Positions 41,917 through 52,279 of a stretch of DNA of 64,000 nt are shown one piece after another. The DNA comes from Phaeoceros laevis. Lineage: Eukaryota > Anthocerotophyta > Anthocerotopsida > Notothyladales. The DNA is taken from the NCBI GenBank assembly GCA_049999765.1, contig JBNGIQ010009071.1, positions 1 through 64,000 of the forward strand. Direction: 5' to 3'. The notes beneath the pieces are model-generated. The model ran no database searches. It was not told where the DNA came from and worked only from the letters and a program-made list of their open reading frames with translations. Within the stretch, counting starts at the first letter, position 1. Every line of letters starts with the position of its first letter. Both the position numbers and the translations under genes were made by a program.

Positions 41917-44211
41917 ATTGCCTGTGCGCGACGCTCAGGGTCCCGAGGAGTTGGTTGGAATCGTTCGGACTCCGAAACAACTTCCTTTGCGTTCGTTAAG
42001 ACGATTCCAGTACCTTCACTATCGATCTAGTAAGTCATGCCAGTGCTTAGATGCTGGCACGATGAATTACTCGAATTACTGGATGCTTGTCATCTGTGAT
42101 TGGGTGTTTTGGTGGGATGAATTTGTTTGTTGGAAGACTTTGTGCTTCTTGGGATTTCAAGCCGTGGGGCCCTGGGCAGTTTCCAACTCACATTAAAGTT
42201 TGATATTGAACTACTATTTCTTTTGTCTGTATGCCCTATGCATATTTGCTTAGTGGCATCTAAGTTACCTTGTTTTGTATATTCTACAAGAATATAAGCC
42301 CAAAATTTCCCAATGAGCCCACTTTTGCAAAATGAAAGGTGAAGCCTTCAAAGTTTACTAACTTCCTTTGGTTCACCCAGTGGAATAGAACATCCTAAGT
42401 ACATACCTTGGCACATTGTTTTCAAAATCTTGTGATAAACCCCTAACCTACAATTTTAGTCATTGCACTAAGAAAATTTCTGTCAAAAAAATTTTCTATA
42501 CACAAAACACTACATGCATTATCCTAGTTTGCTAAAACCTCCTTTTCAGTGCAGCAACGTAATGTGAAGGCCATGAAGAGTTTAATGTGAAGGGTATGAA
42601 GAGTTGGATCATATGTTCTTTCTTTATTTTTGTTCCGCAGTTGTAAATAGTGGATTGGAAGTAATTCAAGACTTTGTCACTTCTAGCGATTACTCATAGA
42701 GATTGCATCATGCTTCATAAATATAAAACAATGGTTTTTCTGATAAATATCGGCTTTGCCAATCAAGCTCAATTAATTGAATTTGACAGTCCGTGCTTCG
42801 CGCCAACTACGCGGTAATAGAAGCTTAACAATATTAACACCTACCGCTTACAATTACATACATAATTCTAAAACTTTACTAGAATTCATTTATTCATTCA
42901 TTATGGCATTTGTTGAAGTTGGAGGAACATAATTTTTTATGTTGGTTCTTGCATTATGATAACCTTCATAACAATACATAGAACTAAAATTTACTTATTC
43001 TTATATTCTATTTTGGTAAAAACTTAGGAACATGAATACCCTCCTTATCACAATATATGCCCAGGGCTGGGTAATTTCGCAACTGTGTTTGAGCAATTGT
43101 TAACAACTCACAAACTCTAGATTCATTTTCCCCTGACAATATTTAGTGCGAACGACACTGACCATCTGTTTGGCACCAAGCACCTACGAAGCCTTTGCAG
43201 AGGGCTCATATGTTGTAATCCTCTAAGCATTACAACAAAAACTCATGAGACAAAAGAAATCCATTTGCACCAATGTTAACTGCTTGCCTTAGTACAGATG
43301 ATCTGTAGCCGTTGCCATAGTTGGCATGTCGCTTGAGTCCTGGCGACGTGCTATCAAGATTCTTTTTCTTTTCTTTTTTTTCTGGGAGGGGGGGGGGGGA
43401 ATGTCAGGCCGCGTTTCTCCCAACAGCATCTCCACGGGCTGTGGCAAACGGTCCGGTAGCTACACGCCTCTCTCAGCACAGATTAAGTTCCCGTCCTTCC
43501 CCTTTGAATGCTCTCAGAAGAGTGCCCGGCCTCTCTCTCTCTCAACCGTTGTGACAAAAAATGTTGTGCCAGGCCCGGGCTTCGTTACGAGTGGCATTTC
43601 CTCGTCTCAGAACAGTAATGAACAGCTTTGTAAAAACACTCAATCGACCTGCTTAAGGACGCAGGGCTCCCAAAAGCAGAAACCCGGTCTCTAAGCTATC
43701 ACCTTGTGTTTTAAAGTTAGTCCAAACACCAGGAGCCCTCAGGCTTACGTGACAACACAGATACCGCCAAATTTACCTCTTAAATTCAATCAAAACAGTA
43801 CAACTCCTACAAAGGTTCACCGACAAAAGCCTCTAAAACACAAGCTAAACACCTTCCACTATTCTTCCCTCTGAGGCAAGTGCGTACAAATCTGCCCTTG
43901 GCTCCAAGCCCTTGGCCCAAAAGCTGCGAAACACCAAGTGGTTCTGACCAAAGCTAGTTGCCAAGTACTCCGCATCCTTGCCCGGGCAGAGACAGCCAGG
44001 TGGCCCAGGATGCGCCAGGACACCGCACATGCCTTTACTAATCTACCACTTCTCCTTGAAAATACGCTTTAGCAAAAACACCTCAAAGCTGGCTACCGCT
44101 TCACATGAACTCGGCACTTTTTCTGTTTATGTGTAAACATTTTAGGCATGTTGTCTTCAATTGCGCCAACGCGGGCTATCCCGTTTGTGCTTCAGCCAAG
44201 GTACAACCCGG

Positions 44212-44638
44212 GATTCTACCCTAAATTAGCCCATGCCATTTAATAAAAGCATGGGCCAATTAGCATACTAAAATGACCCTCAACATCTATATAGTGCTCT
44301 AAGTTGAACGGCTGACTATCCGAACCAGAATTACCGTATGAGAATAACAATATTCCTAACGGTATGCCCTAATTATCATTCCTACAGGCCCTTAGCGGCC
44401 ATTACTATGGGATGATTCTACCCTAAATTAGCCCATGGCATTTAATGAAACCATGGGCCAAACTAGCGTACTAAAATGTCACTCAACATACCCTCAACGT
44501 CTATATGATGCTGCAAGTTGAGTTACCAACTATCCTAACCAGAACTGGTCATCACATAACAATAATGTTCAATATTCCTAACTGTATGCCCTAATTATCA
44601 TTCCTACAGGCCCTTAGCGGGCCATTACAATGGGATGA
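44212..44638. repeat. Tandem duplication with a period of about 202 bp
   Basis: Two copies start gattctaccctaaattagcc at 44212 and 44414. Both contain ctcaac(a/g)tctatat and tatgccctaattatcattcc, and end near gcccttagcggg. They have diverged by scattered substitutions and small indels. The cause is unknown; this could be part of a non-autonomous element. Confidence 0.85.
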
Positions 44639-45061
44639 CGTTTCCATGTCGCATATGCCTTTTTATCTAGTAGTAGTAGTAGTAGTAGCAGTACTAATGG
44701 ATCAAACACGTGTGTTGACTCCACACATGAATCCAAGCATCTAGATCTTCATTTTTGGTGTAATAAGGCACTATAATTATGAACCCTGAAGGGAAAAATT
44801 AATACAACACATTGTCGTCATATGGCTAATCTGTTGCCTAAGAGACTGCCTTAGGTTTTTGACTGCCTTAGGGTTTTGACAACTGTGGTCCATAACTTTG
44901 TGGTGGCCAATAGTTAACTCCTTGAGGAACAAGCCCTTTCGGGATGCAGCTGTGGCACGATCCTTGGTAGGAGATCATCATAACCTTGTGGTGATTGTCG
45001 TCCGAGATCTTTTCTTATAACCTATGTCATAAGCTCTTCTCTAAGAGCATACAGATCTTGG

Positions 45062-45270
45062 CCTTCTACAATTGTGAATGAATGATTTTTTTCCGTAATG
45101 GGGCCTTTACTCTTTTTGTCACAAGGACTTACAAGTATTTGTTGTGGAGCCCCACCCACACTTCCTTCTACAATTGTGAATGAATGATTTTTTTTTTCCA
45201 TAATGGGGCCTTTACTCTTTTTGTCACAAGGACTTACAAGTATTTGTTGTGGAGCCCTACCCACACTTGC
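45062..45270. repeat. Tandem duplication, period 102 bp
   Basis: Two nearly identical copies begin ccttctacaattgtgaatga at 45062 and 45164. They include cacaaggacttacaagtatt and differ mainly in the length of a T-run. Confidence 0.92.
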
Positions 45271-45520
45271 GTGAATGAATGATTTCTAGTATTATCTTGG
45301 AAATTATTCATTCATAATACTACACCTATAAACAGTCCGCAAATTTGTCAGCCCTTCTACCCATGTGGGATTGTATTTTGGGGGAAATGTTGGAGATGTA
45401 TTCTCGGATTAGTTTAGTTCGTGGAGAGTTCCCTAACATAGTGAAGTGATATGCTACTTTGCAAACGAAACAAGTTTGGTATAATTAATAATGGCAGATT
45501 TATTGTAACACACACAATTT

Positions 45521-45645
45521 AGGAAGCCAAAAGCACATCTAAACATACAAGGAATGGTAAGGCACTGGCAGATTTATACTAACTTACACAATCTAGGAAG
45601 CCAAAAGCACATCTAAACATACAAGGAATGGTAAGGCATTGGCAG
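45521..45645. repeat. Direct repeat, period 74 bp
   Basis: The word aggaagccaaaagcacatct followed by aaacatacaaggaatggtaa occurs at 45521 and 45595. The intervening segment (gatttat...acacaat) also echoes 45496-45520. Confidence 0.9.
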
Positions 45646-45861
45646 CCAAAAGCACACCTAAGAAAACCACCCGAGAATGTTTCAAGCCCATCACGGCATG
45701 CAAGCCTTGCTTTTCCACTGATTCCAGCCCAGCACAACATGCAACCCTTGCTTTTCCATGAAAAGGTAGAGGAAGGAAGGAAGCCAAGACACAAGGAAGG
45801 ACATTCTTGACTGTTGAGCTGCAGCCTGGCTTGCACGTCCTGTTTTTTCATTAAAAGGTAG

Positions 45862-46131
45862 AGGAAGAGAAAGAAGGAGAGAAGGAGAGAAGGAGAGAAG
45901 GAGAGAAGGAGAGAAGGAGAGAAGGAGAGAAGGAGAGAAGGANNNNNNNNNNNNNNNNNNNNNNNNNNNNNNNNNNNNNNNNNNNNNNNNNNNNNNNNNN
46001 NNNNNNNNNNNNNNNNNNNNNNNNNNNNNNNNNNNNNNNNNNAGAAGGAGAGAAGGAGAGAAGGAGAGAAGGAGAGAAGGAGAGAAGGAGAGAAGGAGAG
46101 AAGGAGAGAAGGAGAGAAGGAGAGAAAGGAG
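45862..46131. repeat. 8-bp purine microsatellite (agaaggag)n with a 100-N gap
   Basis: Perfect agaaggag units run from about 45866 to 45942 and resume at 46043-46126. Between them lies an exact 100-N assembly gap (45943-46042), so the true length is unknown. All purines are on the plus strand. Confidence 0.95.
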
Positions 46132-46282
46132 GGACATAATTGAGTGCTATGCTGCAAGAAAAAAAGAAAAGANNNNNNNNNNAGGAGAGAAAGAAGGAGG
46201 GACATAATTGAGTGCTATGCTGCAAGAAAGAAGGAGAGAAGGAGAGAAAGAAGGAGGGACATAATTGAGTGCTATGCTGCAG
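46131..46282. repeat. Three copies of gggacataattgagtgctat, with a 10-N gap
   Basis: The word gggacataattgagtgctat followed by gctgca occurs at 46131, 46199 and 46256, separated by the purine repeat. A 10-N gap at 46173-46182 interrupts the first spacer. Confidence 0.9.
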
Positions 46283-47413
46283 CCATGTACAGAAGCCGAG
46301 AAGGAAAGGACCATAATATAAATAACGGACCATAATATAAATAACAAAGTAACGGCCACAAAGTAACCCAATGCACCCATAATTATAATATAAATAAAGT
46401 ATCAAGACAATATCCAGGAAGAGGATCGCACTCAAGACACTATCAAGGAAGCAAGGAAGGTCCATAGGAAGGAAGAAAGGACTTTATTGTGTGCTATGAA
46501 CCTAGCCACCTTTCGACAACTTCCTTCCATCTTGCCATCAATATGTGAAGTATAAAGCATACAATGTACCCCGTACTTGCAGGGTCACAAAGATTGGGCA
46601 GAAGAAAGGGTGCCCATTCCCAAAGGACATTTGGTTAAGAAAAAAGATTAGAAAGGAGGATTAAAAATGACTCCAATCACATGTTGTCAGGCCACCATTA
46701 ATATTACATACAAGAGTGAAGGATGAGCAAATGACACGCAAGCAAATTACCACAGGTTCCTAGACGAAGTAGTAGGAGTAGGAAGATTATGGTGTTTAGC
46801 CAACTCCACACGGGAATTGAACACCCCGTCAGGTTTTTCGACCGGCGACCAGGAGCCCCCGTCCAGGGATTGCAAGCAACACCACGAACAAATTAGGATC
46901 CGTGCGGATTTCCACGAAGATCGCATTCATTTTTCACGGGTGCATGTTAGTATGATGTTACCTTCGAACGAATGCGGGGTGGACGCTAGGAAGTTGAAAC
47001 TGGAAAAGGTACGCGGGCAAAAAGGGTAGTTCGTACTGCCGCCAAGTTGCGGCGGCAACTACCTGACTGGCACCATCACAGCCTGGAAAACGTGTAAGTC
47101 GCGTCTTAGCAGCCATTCGGTCGTACAGAGTTTTTTATACGCAAGATAATGGATCGATCGTGACCACCACCATTCCTGCCAAAGGAGCAGCTGGCCGGTG
47201 TTGACAATTGTCAGGAAGGAGGATTTCTTTCCTTGCATTCCGCACTATGGGAATCTCAAACCGCGATAAAGGGTGTGGCAGCAGCAGCAGTGTTCGGGTC
47301 GGATGCGCTGAAACCGTGGCAGATGCCGACCATGGTGCTGCGCATGGAAAGAGAGCATTAAGCTGCTTGCTGTGCGTAGGAGTGGTTTTGGCTAATACGG
47401 TGAGGTTGCGGAT

Positions 47414-49072
47414 ATGGCGGACGGGCGACCTTCTCTCACGTCCAAGCTGCAGTTGGCGCTGATGCAAACAACGCAGAGGCTGAGGAAGTCTTCTGCAGAT
47501 GGAGGGCTGTCTCCGGCGATGGACAGGCAGTGTTCTGTGAGTCCGCCTGACTGTTCTTGGAGCGGCGGATTTGAGAATGGGGACATGCAGGTGGAGCAGG
47601 AGGTCCGGGTGGGAGCGGCCCCCGGGCAAGAAGCGATTCTGGCCTACTTCGCGCAGCTTCTGGTTGAACAGGAAGCGGATGAGCAGCGGCACTACACCTT
47701 CTCGGACGTGCTAGCGTACCAGGTGATGCACAACGAGCTTGCAACCCTGATCGGTGAAAAGCCGGAATTTACGAATGCTCATGCCTCTCAGCGGAGGGCG
47801 GGTAGTGATGCAGGGAGCTCTACCACCACATGGTCTCCGCCTTCTCCTCGGTCTCCTGCTCAACAGATCGAAGAGCTGTTGTCCCCGGATGGAGATGCAG
47901 GAAGTGGCGGTGCTCTTGAGGCACCACCTCTTGCGGAGGTCACGGCCATGCTTGTAGCCTGTGGAAGCGCCATTGTTGCAGGTGAGAGGAGGACGGCAAT
48001 TGCGCTCCTTAAGCAAATCCGGTCTTTCGCAACGCCCTTCGGCTCTAGTCTCCAGCGCCTGGCGCACTACTTCGTGGAAGGGTTGACAGCAAAGATCTCT
48101 AACAGAGGTGCGCACTTGATCATGCACAGAAAGGAGGACCTGGCGACCTTCAACAGTGCCAGGGCTTATGAGTACATCTGCTCCAAAGTCCCCTACTACG
48201 CTTTGGCACACCATTTTCAGAATTCAGTCTTTCTCGAGATAATGGAAGGGGCGGACCGGGTGCACATCATTGACTACGGGATTGCTAACGGCTACCAGTG
48301 GCCGAGCTTGATGCAGGCACTAGCCTGCCGGCCTGGGGGTCCTCCTGAGCTTCTGCGAATCACTGGTATTGAGCTTCCTCAGCCTGGTGGACACCCGGAC
48401 AAGAGAGTCAAGGAGACTGGACACAGGCTGGCAAAATTTGCAGCAAGCTTCGGAATTCCCTTCGAATACAATGCCATTGCCTGCATGTGGGAGGATGTCC
48501 CCATCACCTCCCTTGGGTTGCGGCATGATGAAGCGCTTGCGGTATCCTCCATATTCCGGCTGCGGCACATGTATGATGAAACCGCAGTAGTGACGAATCC
48601 AAGGGGTGAGATTTTGCGCAAAATTTGCAGCATGAATCCGAAGGTCTTTCTGATTGGGGTTATGAGCTGGGCTTCCAACGGACCCTACTTCCTCACCAGG
48701 TTGAGGGAGGCAATTCCTTACTACCACTGTTACTTTGATGCTGCGGAATGCCTGATGCCAAGAGACAACATGCACAGGCTCAACGTGGAGACACACATCT
48801 TTGGGCACGACATTATGAATGTGCTTGCTTGCGAAGGAATGGATAGGAGGGAAAGGCCTGAGCACTACAGTCAGTGGGATCGAAGGCTTGTAAATGCTGG
48901 ATTTGAGCATATTGCCATCAGCGAGAAAATTTTCCAGCGCACCAGTGAGATCTTGCCTAGGTACAATTACCATAAGGACTGGGTTATTTGTCAAGACTAT
49001 GCTTGGATGCTCTTGGGCTGGAAAAACACAATTCAACACGGTTTGGCAGCATGGAGACCTAGACGACTATAA
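47414..49072 (+). CDS. GRAS transcription regulator, LISCL subfamily (1)
   Basis: Intronless, 552 residues from the ATG at 47414. The N-terminal ~85 residues are variable except for SLTSKLQLAL at residues 7-16. The GRAS domain follows: VHIIDYGIANGYQWPSLMQ (VHIID motif, about residue 283), RPGGPPELLRITGIELPQPG, the PFYRE-type region with NVETHIFGHDIMNVLACEG and RPEHYSQWDRRLVNAGF, and the SAW end WMLLGWKNTIQHGLAAW. The combination RITGIELPQPG plus IFGxDxxNVxACEG is characteristic of the LISCL (SCL9/SCL14/SCL33) group. These nuclear co-regulators bind TGA-type bZIP factors in stress and detoxification responses (SCL14) or act in meiosis (LlSCL). The protein is shorter than angiosperm LISCL members because the acidic N-terminal extension is reduced. 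Confidence 0.93.
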   Translation: MADGRPSLTSKLQLALMQTTQRLRKSSADGGLSPAMDRQCSVSPPDCSWSGGFENGDMQVEQEVRVGAAPGQEAILAYFAQLLVEQEADEQRHYTFSDVLAYQVMHNELATLIGEKPEFTNAHASQRRAGSDAGSSTTTWSPPSPRSPAQQIEELLSPDGDAGSGGALEAPPLAEVTAMLVACGSAIVAGERRTAIALLKQIRSFATPFGSSLQRLAHYFVEGLTAKISNRGAHLIMHRKEDLATFNSARAYEYICSKVPYYALAHHFQNSVFLEIMEGADRVHIIDYGIANGYQWPSLMQALACRPGGPPELLRITGIELPQPGGHPDKRVKETGHRLAKFAASFGIPFEYNAIACMWEDVPITSLGLRHDEALAVSSIFRLRHMYDETAVVTNPRGEILRKICSMNPKVFLIGVMSWASNGPYFLTRLREAIPYYHCYFDAAECLMPRDNMHRLNVETHIFGHDIMNVLACEGMDRRERPEHYSQWDRRLVNAGFEHIAISEKIFQRTSEILPRYNYHKDWVICQDYAWMLLGWKNTIQHGLAAWRPRRL

Positions 49073-51163
49073 CAGATACAAATTCGAGGTGAAGGGAGCA
49101 TTTCTTTTCTGGGAAATAATTTCAGGACCAATTGGAAATCATGGAGACTGCGACTTCCAAGTCACACCGATCAGTGCCCCAGTTAGGTACCTGACAATGA
49201 GAGGTGTGTTGGTTGTGTGCCCGTTGGTGTGTGAAACGTCCTACTTAAGATGTGCGCCAGAATGGTTTATTGCTTAGAAGGTATTCATTTTACTGTGCTG
49301 AGCAGGATTGCAACTTCTAAGGCATGATGCTAGAGCTCGCAAACACTAACCTGTTTCCTGCCTTGATCGTCACTGCAGACTTCATGTTCTCCGAGTTCTC
49401 TTATTTCGTGCATATTACCCAGGTCGGCCCACGAGAACTCTGGCTCGTGGGTAGGTTCTGCGTGCCAGTGTCCTCTGGCAACACATATTGAACAGGCCAT
49501 TTTCTGAGCTGTAGTATGTTGTGCCCAGCCACAAGCTTCTGCTGGCTCTTGGTGCAGAGGTTCCAAGTTACTCAAACTTATTGTGAGATATGGACTGACC
49601 ATGCACATATTGTAGCCGAGTCATGGAACAATGACGATTCGTGGGCCTGCCTCTGTAACTTCTGTTGAGGTAGTGCGGATTACGGGACCTTACTAATATG
49701 GAAGATCTCGCGTGCTTTTGGTGGGTTCGTGTATTCCTTTAAAAACGTATATACAGTAGACACGTTCAGTCTCGGCTCTCGCTCTCTCTCTCACTACACT
49801 TGTAGTAACGTCAATTTGAGGAAGTACATGTGCCACAGTTCCTGCGCTTGGCGCCGTCTCAGCAGTAATAATAATAAGTTTGATTTTGGACACCCCTTTC
49901 AAGGGCTCATGCCGTCGCCTGTACATTAATAGGCTACACACCGCAGAAAGGACAGTCCCCACACTGAGCTCCTAGTAGCCGGAAATGGCGTTTCATACAA
50001 CGTCGGTCGACCATATTTCAGTAATAAAAATCGGGAAAATTTTAAAAGTACGGTACACAGTGGCACGGTGGTACTGTCAGGTCGCGTTTAGCAAATCCCT
50101 TTTGGTGCAAACAATCCGGCAACGTCCCGTCCTTCCGCGTCCAGGCTTCCGTTCAGGCGTAACTCTCTTCCTTCCGTTTTACTCTTCTACGCATGTACAG
50201 TACATGACTCAAGACACCAGCACGGCCATTATGGCTGCCTAATGCTCAACCTCCTTCTCTCGTAACTTCAAGCACTCCCTATTTCACCATTTGTACGTCT
50301 CCAGCTGGGTATCGTGTATGGATTTCGTTCTACCTCCGTTACTACTCGGGACTGAAGAATGCTCACTACTTTCCGGGGTTCCTGCGCAACTATCTAACCA
50401 GGGAGAGGCAATGTTGTCTGACCAAAGAAACTGTGAGAAGCCCACCTCTCCCGGGCTGAGCTAATCGGAAAGAACCAACAATGCATTGAGTGTGAGGTTT
50501 GGATGTGAGGTTTGGAAGGACAAAGGAGAGCAAAAGAAGCCTGTCTTTGCGTGAAGAAGAAGGTGCAAACGGCTTCTCCGGTGAATGCTGGACTGGAAAA
50601 TTGTGGCAAACTGTACGCTTGAAACCGGCAACCATACCGAGCTGTGGGTCACCAAATCGAGGTTGCAGTTTCCCTCCGTTCCAGGTGAACACGTCTTCCA
50701 GGAGCCCAGGCACCGTGTTGGTCACACAAGACAACTTCTCAAGCCTCCAATCCGCCTCAGAAATTCACTCAGATGCAAGGGGCAGGTCGCTCAGCGCAGC
50801 AAACATGAGACCACGCCTTAAACAACCCGCCATTGAAACAATGAAGAGCGCCGCTATAAGTAGCCAAGCGCCTCCCCCAACCCTAGTTTCTCCTAATTCC
50901 CGCCATGCCACAGCAATGGCATCGTCAAAAAGATCCCCCCTATAGCTAGCATATGCCTCGCTCCGAGGCTTCTAGATAGGAAATACTGACAAGGCAAAAA
51001 CTAGACTACTACTCTCATACCGTAGTAACAAAATTTGCCTTGTAAGGACCTGCTTATCCGCTTAGCAGCTCACACAACACCGTGAGACAGTACACACGAG
51101 CCCGAGGGCTCCGCTCCACGTGCCAGTACAGCACGTAAAAGACACACTCTCTCTCTCTCCCCC
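49073..51163. other. Intergenic between the convergent GRAS genes, left part
   Basis: No gene is supported. The first few hundred bases are the probable 3' UTR of the upstream GRAS gene. Short frames further on lack motifs. Confidence 0.5.
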
Positions 51164-51638
51164 CTCCAAACCTTAGTTACCGCGTCTTAAGAAACGATAG
51201 AAACTGAAACGCGTTTCTTCAAGTTTCTGCACGTTTCGTTTTTTGGCTCATTTCACAAGGAAACATGAGTAGGATCTTTTTTATTGTTTTTTAAAATTTT
51301 ATGATTTAAGCTATAATGTGGCGGCGTAGGGGCGGGCAGTTGAAAGGGCAAACTAGTCCAATCACTATGAGTAGTGATTCGCATAGCTACTCCCAAGTTG
51401 AGGTTGGACCAAATTTTTGGTCGCCCGCCAAGTCCCAAGTCGCGACGAAAACTCACATGGCTTTTTTTTTTTTTGCTTTACCCTTTGGCCACATCCTTTG
51501 GCGCGTTAAGCTTGTGACATTATTTTAAAAATGCCCTAGAAACTTAAAAACTTAAAAACGTGAAACGTTAAAACTCCTAAACGCAAGAAACGTGTTTCTT
51601 AGAGTTAGAAACGCGTTTCGTGTAACTAAGCTCCAAAC
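51164..51638. mobile_element. MITE-like element with 8-bp target-site duplication
   Basis: The element 51172-51630 (459 bp) starts CTTAGTTAC and ends GTAACTAAG, a perfect 9-bp terminal inverted repeat. It is flanked on both sides by CTCCAAAC (51164-51171 and 51631-51638), an 8-bp duplication. Just inside each end is the palindrome GAAACGCGTTTC (51207-51218 and 51608-51619), with further aaacg(t/c) words near both ends. The interior is AT-rich and non-coding. An 8-bp duplication suits the hAT superfamily, so I propose a non-autonomous hAT-like MITE; the terminal sequence is not a standard hAT end, so the superfamily is tentative. Confidence 0.75.
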
Positions 51639-52279
51639 AGTACCTAGTAGCCACCGAAAACGAAGTTAGAGGGCTCTAAAGGACCAGGACCACCACGTTG
51701 TTTGGAGCCCACTTTCCGGTTTGAAGCATGGGACTTGTCCCCCGCCTCAAATGTAACATGGGTTCATGTTTGCATTGAACTTTGCATATGTGCATCGGAG
51801 GCGGAGTCCGCTTATAAGAACCCCACGCTAGTTTGTGGTATTTTACGGGGTAAAAACCACAATGGGGTAGACGCGCGGGAGGGCAGTCTCCCGACGCCGA
51901 CCTACATTTTTTTTGAAGCTTGTTCTTACAAGTCCTATAACTTAGTCTACCGTCAAAGACGTCTTGGATTGTAACCTGTGTACATCCTCCTAAGAACGAA
52001 TACAAGATTCTTTTGAAGAATCGTGGATTCGTGCCAACTAACGTACAAACGCTGGATCTCTCACAAGTTCACACAAATTTTTTTGTGTCAAAAGGGCCCT
52101 TCGTTGGTTTTAGGGTTTAGTGTGTGGTACGCAAGTACCCTAATCACTGGAAATGAACTGCTTCCGTCCTTGGTTGCAGCTCTTGGTACTCAAGTCGAAT
52201 TGAATTGCGGTGGTGGAAGATGTGGAACTTATCTGTTTGAAACATGCGCCTATCAAAGAGGAGGTTGGGAGGCGATCTA
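51639..52279. other. Intergenic, 3' flank of the second GRAS gene
   Basis: Nothing recognised. It contains a 109-codon minus-strand frame (51676-52005) without known motifs, and T-runs at about 51906-51914 and 52078-52085. Confidence 0.45.

Larger units (their letters stand above)
41920..47413. other. AT-rich, repeat-rich region without genes
   Basis: About 5.5 kb upstream of both the His/Asp-rich gene (-) and the first GRAS gene (+). Base composition is clearly AT-richer than the genic parts (42200-43300 especially). It contains the tandem repeats and gaps listed separately, a G-run at about 43388-43399 and a (ct)n stretch near 43530. I see no transposase, reverse transcriptase or other coding evidence. 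Confidence 0.55.

Noticed and set aside
42780-42840. Helitron-like end (ccgtgcttcgcgc)
   Set aside because: It resembles a hairpin word seen in some Helitrons, but there is no CTRR terminus, no TC start and no Rep/helicase sequence.
45579-46465. Minus-strand frames with repeated SFSPSLLLS units
   Set aside because: They are translations of the 8-bp purine microsatellite and N gaps, with no independent coding evidence.
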